A program made the translations under genes and the position numbers. The notes under the pieces are model-generated. The model searched no databases and was not told where the DNA came from. It saw only the letters and a program-made list of their open reading frames with translations. From NCBI GenBank assembly GCA_002723635.1, contig PBMM01000030.1, positions 40,906 to 51,479 of the forward strand: 10,574 nucleotides of DNA, given 5' to 3'. The DNA comes from Methanobacteriota archaeon (lineage in GTDB: Archaea > Thermoplasmatota > Poseidoniia > Poseidoniales > Poseidoniaceae). This document shows, in pieces, positions 1-5,356 of this stretch (positions are counted from its first letter, which is position 1; every line of letters starts with the position of its first letter).

Positions 1-590
1 ACGGCAAACCGAATGATACCGTTTGTCTCCCCGCCCTGGCCGAGCTCACTCATGTTGAACATAACCAAACATCCACCGACGAGGAACATGAATCCAACCA
101 TGCTGTTCAGCACGGCATGGATCTTGGTGGGAGGGTTGCCGGAGGCATTGATGTATTTGGTGCGTGACACGAATTGTCCCACGTTGCGTCCAAAGCGAAC
201 GGGAATGACGAACACGTTGAGCACGTAGAGCGCCATGGCTCCGAGAATCGAAGCGGAGTTTGCAACCGTCGAATTCACGAAAACCACAACGAAGGCCGCA
301 CCAATAAGGAGGCCGTAGTTGATGATGAAATTCGAAAGAGAACCAATGAATCGAGCGGTAGCAGGCGCGATTTCAAATTCGCTAGGCAGGCCCTTTGGCC
401 GTGCTTTGGGTTTCTTCGCCTTCTTGGCTTTCGCAGCCTTGGCAGGTTTCGCCACTGGTTGAGCGACGGTTTGTGCGGTTGGAACAGCGGCTGCGACCGG
501 CACGGCTGTTTCTGCGAGTGGCACGGCTGTTGTGGCCGCTGGCGCGGGAGCATTCGTGGTGGTTGAATTGGCCTTGTCTAGCAGTCCCAT
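1..590 (-). CDS. RDD-like integral membrane protein, 3' end cut by window edge
   Basis: The visible part is 196 residues, starting at the ATG read from 590-588; the C-terminus lies beyond the left edge. Residues 1-67 are a soluble, low-complexity tail: Ala/Pro/Val/Thr-rich up to about 48, then Lys/Ala-rich (AKAAKAKKAKKPKARPKG), ending in a positive patch. Three hydrophobic segments follow at about 88-107, 113-132 and 162-180. The phrase GQFVSRTKYINASGNPP (138-154) sits where RDD-family proteins have their GQTPGKRLLGL-type motif followed by 'G-x-PP', and ARFIGSLSNFIIN (79-91) resembles the RDD opening helix with Asn in place of the usual Asp. I infer a divergent RDD-type membrane protein; transported substrate or partner unknown. 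It starts 10 bases after the stop of the 601-1560 gene, so the two are probably co-transcribed. No clear Shine-Dalgarno precedes the ATG. The reading frame is sure; the family is moderate. Confidence 0.75.
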   Translation of the reverse strand, partial: MGLLDKANSTTTNAPAPAATTAVPLAETAVPVAAAVPTAQTVAQPVAKPAKAAKAKKAKKPKARPKGLPSEFEIAPATARFIGSLSNFIINYGLLIGAAFVVVFVNSTVANSASILGAMALYVLNVFVIPVRFGRNVGQFVSRTKYINASGNPPTKIHAVLNSMVGFMFLVGGCLVMFNMSELGQGGETNGIIRFA

Positions 591-600
591 GTGATCACGC

Positions 601-1560
601 TCAACTGTATGTTTCGCCAATGCGGCTGTAAAGTGCGAAGTTGGGTCCTCCAACAAACGCGTTGATTGCATCATCTGGCATGTCGCCGAGCAAGACGTCG
701 ACCATAGCAAAGAAAGCAGAGCGATCATCGTGGTTGGCACCGCTTGGATTACGACCCACGCGTTCATAGAGCCCAAACTCGGGGCTTTCGAGGAAGGCAT
801 TCACGGATGCCTCGGGCAAATCGGTTCCAAGGAGATGGTCAACGATGTTGACAAATTCTGGGAACTCATCTCCGGCCACTGGGGCGGCGACAGGTACCGC
901 CACTGGTGCGGCTACGGCAGCCGCGGGCGTTCCTCGGAGCGCACGGCGCTCTTCCATAAGCGTCCGCAACTCAGGCCGCAGGGCTTCGAGTGTGGCTGCG
1001 TCGCCAGAGGCCTTGGCTGCCTCATATTGGGGTTTCAGTTCCCGAAGGCGGTTCTCAACGACGGTCAAACGATCCACCTCAGGAGTATCAGCGACCATTT
1101 CTCCGTCCAGCAACTCGACGGTGGGGGCATCACGAACTTCTGCCAGGCGGTCATCGTGCATTTGCTTGCGGAGCACGATGATCTCGCGATCGAGTTCGTG
1201 TCCAAAGCGATCCGCATATCGGTCCAGAAGAGACCCTGCTTCTTTGCTGGTCAATCGATCAATGTGACCGTAGACTTGTTGCAAGGGCTTCTCTGTGCGC
1301 TTCGCCCACATCTCAGAGTACGCATCTGATTCCGTTGCTGGCGCTGGTGCTGGCGCTTCAGGAGCAGCAGCGGGCGGGAAAGGAGCGGGGGGGTCAGGAA
1401 GTGCAGCAGGCGCGGGCGCTGCAGGAAGTTCAGGCAACGCGGGAGGAGCAGGCAGAGGAGCCTGCGGGGGCATGCCGGGAGCCGGCAAGGGTGGAAGGTC
1501 CGGCAACGGGGGGGCGGCAGGAGCCTCTGCTTTAGCAGCCTTGCGTCGTCGACGACCCAT
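601..1560 (-). CDS. Ala/Pro-rich protein with coiled coil and C-terminal tandem repeat, function unknown
   Basis: This is a 319-residue protein with no family I recognise. It opens with a basic patch (GRRRRKAAK, 2-10), then a very Pro/Ala-rich stretch (11-76) that should be extended and disordered. Residues 80-210 are charged and helical with probable coiled coil, clearest at about 160-208 (VENRLRELK, LMEERRALRG). A second Ala/Val/Pro linker (211-229) leads to two copies of a 33-34 residue module at 236-269 and 283-315. No signal peptide or membrane segment is seen, so I infer a cytoplasmic scaffold or adaptor. I chose the ATG at 1560 because the protein then begins with the basic patch and a GGTG-type ribosome site lies about 9 bases upstream; an in-frame ATG at 1611 would add 17 unremarkable residues. 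The gap to priS upstream is 73 bases with no obvious TATA box. The following membrane-protein gene starts 10 bases downstream and shares the Ala/Pro style, suggesting a functional pair. Confidence 0.8.
   Translation of the reverse strand: MGRRRRKAAKAEAPAAPPLPDLPPLPAPGMPPQAPLPAPPALPELPAAPAPAALPDPPAPFPPAAAPEAPAPAPATESDAYSEMWAKRTEKPLQQVYGHIDRLTSKEAGSLLDRYADRFGHELDREIIVLRKQMHDDRLAEVRDAPTVELLDGEMVADTPEVDRLTVVENRLRELKPQYEAAKASGDAATLEALRPELRTLMEERRALRGTPAAAVAAPVAVPVAAPVAGDEFPEFVNIVDHLLGTDLPEASVNAFLESPEFGLYERVGRNPSGANHDDRSAFFAMVDVLLGDMPDDAINAFVGGPNFALYSRIGETYS
616..714 (-). repeat. Second copy of C-terminal protein repeat
   Basis: This encodes residues 283-315 of the same protein, with the same spaced pattern (VDVLLGD, PDD, NAF, GPNF, LYSRIG). 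It ends four residues before the C-terminus. The repeat is visible at protein level, not as a close DNA repeat, so it is an old duplication kept by selection. Confidence 0.75.
754..855 (-). repeat. First copy of C-terminal protein repeat
   Basis: This encodes residues 236-269 of the 319-residue protein. Key positions are F, VD, LLG, D, P, NAF, SPEF, LY, R and G, ending in LYERVG. It pairs with the copy at 616-714; by eye about 17 of 33 aligned residues are identical, with one single-residue gap. Confidence 0.75.
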
Positions 1561-1633
1561 GGTGAACCCCACCCCGTCGTCGCACTGTGCCCCTTCAAGG
1601 TTCCTCAGCATAGAGCGCTTGAATGGTCAACCT

Positions 1634-2836
1634 TCAGGCAACCTTTCTTGCCCAGCCCTTCAACGAAAGAAAGACCTCTTCGGCTTCTGTGACGTCGACG
1701 ATGTCCCCCGATGAAGCCTCGATGTTGCGACCATGTAATCCGAATACAGCATCGTCTACGGTCATTTCCATACGGCGATCAACGTCCGAGCCAAAAACGA
1801 CGGCTTCGCTCAGGGCATCGTATGCGCCCGGCCGTTCAGGATTTAGTCGTGACAACGGCAATGTGGAAACGCGGAGGCCGCATTTCCCATGCAGGCTCGT
1901 TGGCCAGCGAATTTGTCGCCTCGTATCGATGGTCACGACTTCATCCGTCTCACCCGCTGCACCCAAAACAATGGAGGCGTCCGTTGCAACCAAGTCAGCG
2001 AAGAGAATCTTTGGCCCGTCTTTCAAGACGTTGAAATTTCCTTCAAGCAATCGTTCCGCGCGGCGTGGGTCGGACAGCGTCTCCGCCAATTTACGAATAG
2101 CTGCAATCGAATGTGGTCCAGCCGTACGACCTTCGTGTGCTCGACGTCGTTGCACGCCGTCGTGAAGGCGTTTGATGTCGTCTTTCGTGGTGTCACCGGA
2201 GGTGATGCCTTGCAGAGTTGCTACGGTTGAAGCGACGCCTTCTCGAACACGTCGGCTCCAACCTCGGGCGTTTGTGTCCTTATACATCCCGAACCGGCCA
2301 GCCACGTCGACACCTTCACCACGGATGTGAGCGACAAGCTCACGGCGAGCGTCTGAATCCAAGTGAACCAGGTTCGGGTCTCGATAGTGAAGATGAAACC
2401 CCCGGTGGCCAGAGAAGGTCACGTGGAGGTAATCTTCCCTGAAACCAAATTCTGGTTCTAGAAACTCCGACCACAGTGTCCAAGCCTGTTCTTGAATGAG
2501 AGCGAGCATACCTGGGAAATCCCGGTCTGAAACGCCAGGAAGGTGGTCACCGTCAAGGTCGAAGATCAGGTCAGCGCCAAGCCATGACTTGTCCGCCATT
2601 TTTGCTTCGAAGGGACGTTTCCAATACGCGGTCGAATAGAAGCAAGAATGCGTGGGTCGTTGGAGTAAAAAGGAACGAACGTCTTCCATGCTGGAGAAGG
2701 ACTGATGCCGCAGCGGTGCGCCTTCGCCAAAGGGGATAAACATCCATTCCCTTCGTGACAAACGCGGAGGTTGCCAGAATTCAGCGCTACGGTAGTAGCC
2801 ACTGAAACGATGCGCTACTCGCGCCCAACCGTCCAT
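1634..2836 (-). CDS. priS: DNA primase small (catalytic) subunit PriS
   Basis: This 400-residue protein is the catalytic subunit of the archaeal/eukaryotic-type primase, which makes primers for DNA replication together with PriL. Three family motifs are present in order: GADLIFDLDGDHLPG (87-101) with the catalytic pair Asp93/Asp95; SGHRGFHLHY (142-151), the substrate-binding SGxxGxH motif; and VTIDTRRQIRWPTSLHGKCGL (301-321 region) with the third metal Asp304 and the SLHGKxGL nucleotide-binding signature. YSTAYW...MADKSWLGAD before the first motif is also typical. The length is at the upper end of the family's usual range. Only two cysteines are visible (65 and 319), so the zinc-binding knuckle of many PriS proteins is not evident. 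The ATG at 2836 is the first well-placed Met, but the ribosome site is weak. The gene follows the zinc-ribbon gene by 38 bases, probably in the same transcript. PriL is not in the window. The identification is firm. Confidence 0.96.
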   Translation of the reverse strand: MDGWARVAHRFSGYYRSAEFWQPPRLSRREWMFIPFGEGAPLRHQSFSSMEDVRSFLLQRPTHSCFYSTAYWKRPFEAKMADKSWLGADLIFDLDGDHLPGVSDRDFPGMLALIQEQAWTLWSEFLEPEFGFREDYLHVTFSGHRGFHLHYRDPNLVHLDSDARRELVAHIRGEGVDVAGRFGMYKDTNARGWSRRVREGVASTVATLQGITSGDTTKDDIKRLHDGVQRRRAHEGRTAGPHSIAAIRKLAETLSDPRRAERLLEGNFNVLKDGPKILFADLVATDASIVLGAAGETDEVVTIDTRRQIRWPTSLHGKCGLRVSTLPLSRLNPERPGAYDALSEAVVFGSDVDRRMEMTVDDAVFGLHGRNIEASSGDIVDVTEAEEVFLSLKGWARKVA

Positions 2837-2874
2837 TGTAGGCCGTCGATGACGACACCGCTTGAACCCATGCC

Positions 2875-3078
2875 TCAGCGGGCATAGAAGCGTTCGACAG
2901 TCTCACCGACGACAGTGGAGGTGTCTGCTCCAGTGGCCTCAACGTAACACGTCCAACACACGTAGTTGTTGTTGAGGACCATGGCTGCGCCGAAGGTCAA
3001 CCGCTTGTTGCACATGCTGCAACGCGGGCCGATCTCACCGTTGGGGGCCTGTGCCAGCCGGATGTGGTCATGTGGCAT
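2875..3078 (-). CDS. Small zinc-ribbon protein
   Basis: This is a 67-residue protein with one four-cysteine cluster: Cys20-x2-Cys23 (RCSMCNKRL) and Cys41-x2-Cys44 (VCWTCY), 17 residues apart, a spacing suited to a single zinc ribbon. The N-terminus (MPHDHIRLAQAPNGEIGP) is short and polar and the tail (ETVERFYAR) is charged; there is no membrane segment. A longer reading frame opens at 3141, but the GAGGAG ribosome site at 3084-3089, five bases from the ATG at 3078, decides for the short form. It lies between the hydroxylase-like gene and priS. A nucleic-acid or protein-binding role is a guess from the zinc ribbon; no specific family was recognised. The coding call is well supported by the cysteine pattern and the ribosome site. 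Confidence 0.82.
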   Translation of the reverse strand: MPHDHIRLAQAPNGEIGPRCSMCNKRLTFGAAMVLNNNYVCWTCYVEATGADTSTVVGETVERFYAR

Positions 3079-3083
3079 AGTGA

Positions 3084-3089
3084 CTCCTC
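3084..3089 (-). promoter_or_regulatory. Strong ribosome binding site that fixes the zinc-ribbon start
   Basis: On the minus strand this reads GAGGAG, five bases before the ATG at 3078. It is the best Shine-Dalgarno match in the cluster and rules out the longer start at 3141, which would overlap the end of the upstream gene. Confidence 0.8.
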
Positions 3090-3125
3090 GCTTAGGGGTG
3101 GAAGGCTCGGGTTTTGAGGCTTCGC

Positions 3126-3608
3126 TCACTCCTTGTTCCATTCAGCGCGTTCGCACCAATCCAGCAAATCAAGAGCAACTTCACACGATTCCGAGATTTC
3201 AGCAGCGTGATGGTCGAGAAAGCGTTCCAAGACCGCTCGCGATCGGCCATCTCCAATGGCGCCCATCGCTTCAGCGGCCTCATGGCGTACCATGACGTGT
3301 TCCTCTTCGTCCTCCAAGCGCTCCCAGAGCGTTGGCAGCGCCCGGGGATTTTGCATTTGACCTAGGACATAGGCGAGCTCATGGCGGAGTAAGGCGCTCG
3401 TGGAGGAAAAGGCGCTGCAAAGCGTGTCCACGGCCCCGTCAGAGCCGTCGTTCCGTAGAGCAAATACTGCCCGCATCCGCTCGAACATGCGTGCTTCTTC
3501 ATCGAGCAGCACGGCACGATGGTCGGAAGAAGAACCGCGCGTGGCTGGTGGTGCGGGATCCACGGAACCGTAGTCGCTGACTTCGGGCGTGGACGAGGAC
3601 AAAGTCAC
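3126..3608 (-). CDS. Half-size deoxyhypusine hydroxylase-like HEAT-repeat protein
   Basis: Eukaryotic deoxyhypusine hydroxylase (DOHH) completes hypusine on eIF5A using a di-iron centre held by four His-Glu motifs, two in each HEAT-repeat half. This 160-residue protein carries one such half. SALLRHELAYVLGQMQ holds His76-Glu77 and MVRHEAAEAMGAIG holds His109-Glu110; the 33-residue spacing is the same as I recall for both pairs of the human enzyme. FERMRAVFALRN (42-53) and ESCEVALDLLDW (140-151) match the flanking helices of the human C-terminal half. SVDPAPP (15-21) matches the linker between the halves, so the protein looks like a C-half with its linker rather than a generic HEAT/PBS-lyase protein. 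It is intact and would need to dimerise to rebuild a four-motif site. The GTG start at 3608 overlaps the mqnD stop as GTGA, but GGAGG at 3610-3614 is only one base from that GTG and seven bases from a TTG at codon 3 (3602), which may be the true start. aIF5A and deoxyhypusine synthase are not in the window. Confidence 0.83.
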   Translation of the reverse strand: MTLSSSTPEVSDYGSVDPAPPATRGSSSDHRAVLLDEEARMFERMRAVFALRNDGSDGAVDTLCSAFSSTSALLRHELAYVLGQMQNPRALPTLWERLEDEEEHVMVRHEAAEAMGAIGDGRSRAVLERFLDHHAAEISESCEVALDLLDWCERAEWNKE

Positions 3609-4513
3609 GCCTCCGATGCTCCGATGAAGGACATTCCGTCCACGTCGAATGAAGCGTCAACCATGCCAGCCTCAATCCCTTCCTTGAGGAAACGTCGGAT
3701 GGAATCCCGTCCTTCTTGACGGTAATCGATGGTTCGGTCATTCACATACATCCCAACGAAAGCCTCGTTTGTATCGTCGTCGATGCCACGGCCCCAAGCC
3801 TTGGCAAATTCAAGGGCGGCTTCGGGAGAGCGAATTGCGTGTTCGATGGACATCTTGGTGTAGAGTGTGATGTCTTCCATGACTTGTTGTCCAAGGTCCC
3901 GACGGACAACGTTACCGCCCAAGGGCATGGGCCAGCCTCCTGTCCTCTCGTTCCACCAGATGCCGAGATCGATGAGGACCTGCAAGTCGTGGTCTTTGTA
4001 TGTCAACTGTCCTTCGTGAATGATGAGGCCAGAGAGGTATCGACCCTCGAGGACACCTGGCATAATGTCGTCAAATGGCACGACTTCGATGGGGACGTCG
4101 CCCCAGGCCAAGCGCAACCCAAGGTAGGCGCTCGTCTTCAGGCCTGGCACGGCAATAGGCGCGGCGCGCGCTTCTTCTTCGGTGACGCCAGGCTTCGTGA
4201 TGATCATGGGTCCATATCCCTCGCCCATCGATGCGCCGCAGTTCATCAACGCGTAACGGTCGGCGATGTCAGGAAAGGCATGAATAGAAACCGCTGAGAC
4301 CTCAAGTTCGCTGTTCATGGCCCTGTGATTGAGCGTTTCAATGTCCTGCAATTCGTGGACAAACACGTACCCGGGAGTAGGAAAGGCTCCGGTCGTCAGC
4401 GCGTGGAACATGAAGGCATCGTCCGGGTCAGGAGAATGGCCAATTCTGACGATCTTTTCACCGGCCTCGTTCGTTGGAAGCGCTGCGCCCATGTGCCGGG
4501 GTCCAACCCGCAC
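3605..4513 (-). CDS. mqnD: 1,4-dihydroxy-6-naphthoate synthase MqnD (futalosine menaquinone pathway)
   Basis: MqnD converts cyclic dehypoxanthine futalosine to 1,4-dihydroxy-6-naphthoate, the naphthoquinone-ring precursor of menaquinone. The 302 residues show family signatures throughout: RIGHSPDPDDAFMF near 23-36, ELEVSAVSIHAFP, GEGYGPMII, AVPGLKTSAYLGLRLAWGD, LIIHEGQLTY, and WWNERTGGWPMPLGGNVVRR. The last carries the conserved GGxPxPLGxN segment. The fold is the periplasmic-binding-protein type, but no signal peptide is present, so the enzyme is cytoplasmic. The start is uncertain: GTG at 4513 has GAGGTG ten bases upstream (4524-4529); ATG at 4492 would give 295 residues but has no good ribosome site. 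The gene begins 16 bases after mqnA and its stop overlaps the next gene by four bases, so translation is probably coupled. Confidence 0.95.
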   Translation of the reverse strand: MRVGPRHMGAALPTNEAGEKIVRIGHSPDPDDAFMFHALTTGAFPTPGYVFVHELQDIETLNHRAMNSELEVSAVSIHAFPDIADRYALMNCGASMGEGYGPMIITKPGVTEEEARAAPIAVPGLKTSAYLGLRLAWGDVPIEVVPFDDIMPGVLEGRYLSGLIIHEGQLTYKDHDLQVLIDLGIWWNERTGGWPMPLGGNVVRRDLGQQVMEDITLYTKMSIEHAIRSPEAALEFAKAWGRGIDDDTNEAFVGMYVNDRTIDYRQEGRDSIRRFLKEGIEAGMVDASFDVDGMSFIGASEA

Positions 4514-4523
4514 TTCAAGAAGG

Positions 4524-4529
4524 CACCTC
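4524..4529 (-). promoter_or_regulatory. Ribosome binding site supporting the mqnD GTG start
   Basis: The minus strand reads GAGGTG here, immediately after the mqnA stop and ten bases before GTG at 4513. The spacing is a little long, so it supports the GTG start without excluding the ATG at 4492. Confidence 0.5.
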
Positions 4530-5345
4530 TCACGCCATCGGAGCGACGGCTTCCCACGCCCAACGTGGAGATTGGTTCAGCCCGCATGCTCGTTCCAAAA
4601 AGGCGTGGAGTCCAACATGATCTTCTGGAGCAAGACGATTGAAGACCTCACCGAAGTAACGGTCCAAACGATCCATAGACAATCCCGTGTGAGCATGGGC
4701 TCGTTCGAGTACGGCCTGACGGGCATCAGGCTCTCGCTCGAACGCCAACAGCCGCTTCAAAAGCGCTGCATGAGCCTCAGCAACGAGCTCCTTCGGCGTG
4801 TCGGCTCTAGCGACAAACACGCCAAACACCATTGGCAAACCAGTGCGTTCGACCCACGCCTGGCTCAAATCCATTTGAACGAGGTTGGGGTGAAGCGCTG
4901 CACCATCTAGTGCCCTGTCCCCGATAATCAGCGCACCGTCGGCCACATCCAACATTCCATCGAGGTCAGGGCCCATCTGAGTGTAGGTCACGTCATGATT
5001 GAATTGAGACACGAGCCATCGTAAAAGGGCCACAGAGGAAGCTGAATCAGATGGAATCGCGATGGTTTTCATTTGCTCAATCGGCATATCACCGAACAGA
5101 AGCACGCTGCCGACTTCACCCGCTGAACTGATTCCCACGTCGGGTACGAGGACCAAGTCCTCATGATGACGGGCGTAGTCCGCGGCAGGGATGGGGGCCA
5201 GAACACAGTCCCTGCGCAGGATATGTCCTGTGAGCCACGAGGGTGGAGCAGCTAGCACCGACCATGACGCATCCAGGCCGGTGAACAACGGATCGCAATT
5301 GATGAAGGCCACACGACCGATCGTCCGAGTCCATGTCGCTGTCAT
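4530..5345 (-). CDS. mqnA: Chorismate dehydratase MqnA (futalosine menaquinone pathway)
   Basis: MqnA removes water from chorismate to give 3-[(1-carboxyvinyl)oxy]benzoate, the first committed step of the futalosine route. The 271-residue protein has the family's opening IGRVAFINCDPLFTGL (9-24), DCVLAPIPAADYARH (46-60, matching the usual 'APISSxEYA'), LVLVPDVGISSAGEVGSVLLF, the SDSASSVALLRWL segment, GALIIGDRAL and DLSQAWVERTGLPMVFGVFV. Length and motif order are normal, and no signal peptide is seen. The ATG at 5345 is supported by GAGGTG at 5351-5356, five bases upstream and overlapping the mqnE stop codon. It lies nine bases after mqnE and 16 before mqnD, consistent with one transcript. 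MqnA and MqnD share a fold, but the N-terminus and the GxxSxGPVxSVLLF-like segment mark this one as MqnA. Confidence 0.94.
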   Translation of the reverse strand: MTATWTRTIGRVAFINCDPLFTGLDASWSVLAAPPSWLTGHILRRDCVLAPIPAADYARHHEDLVLVPDVGISSAGEVGSVLLFGDMPIEQMKTIAIPSDSASSVALLRWLVSQFNHDVTYTQMGPDLDGMLDVADGALIIGDRALDGAALHPNLVQMDLSQAWVERTGLPMVFGVFVARADTPKELVAEAHAALLKRLLAFEREPDARQAVLERAHAHTGLSMDRLDRYFGEVFNRLAPEDHVGLHAFLERACGLNQSPRWAWEAVAPMA

Positions 5346-5350
5346 GCATT

Positions 5351-5356
5351 CACCTC
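5351..5356 (-). promoter_or_regulatory. Ribosome binding site of mqnA overlapping the mqnE stop
   Basis: The minus strand reads GAGGTG, five bases before the mqnA ATG, and shares bases with the mqnE TGA stop (5355-5357). This arrangement favours translational coupling of MqnE and MqnA. Confidence 0.75.

Noticed and set aside
730..1329. A 199-codon plus-strand open frame
   Set aside because: It lies antisense to the Ala/Pro-rich gene and reads as the complement of its codons, with no recognisable domain or ribosome site.
1561..1611. Upstream ATG at 1611 for the Ala/Pro-rich protein
   Set aside because: It adds 17 residues of unremarkable sequence; the ATG at 1560 has a better-placed ribosome site and opens with the basic patch.
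1615..1637. Possible terminator hairpin after priS (CTTGAA and TTCAGG arms)
   Set aside because: The arms pair imperfectly, are AT-rich and lack a T-run, so it does not support a terminator call.
3079..3141. Upstream Met at 3141 for the zinc-ribbon gene
   Set aside because: It would overlap the end of the hydroxylase-like gene, while GAGGAG lies five bases before the ATG at 3078.
3126..3608. A full-length DOHH broken by a frameshift, with the N-terminal half upstream
   Set aside because: The upstream region is fully occupied by an intact mqnD, and no second pair of His-Glu HEAT motifs occurs in the window.
3716..4297. A 193-codon plus-strand open frame
   Set aside because: It is antisense to mqnD, whose family motifs cover the region; the plus-strand translation shows no family features.
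4329..4910. A 193-codon plus-strand open frame
   Set aside because: It lies antisense across the mqnD/mqnA junction; both real genes are full length and the translation looks random.
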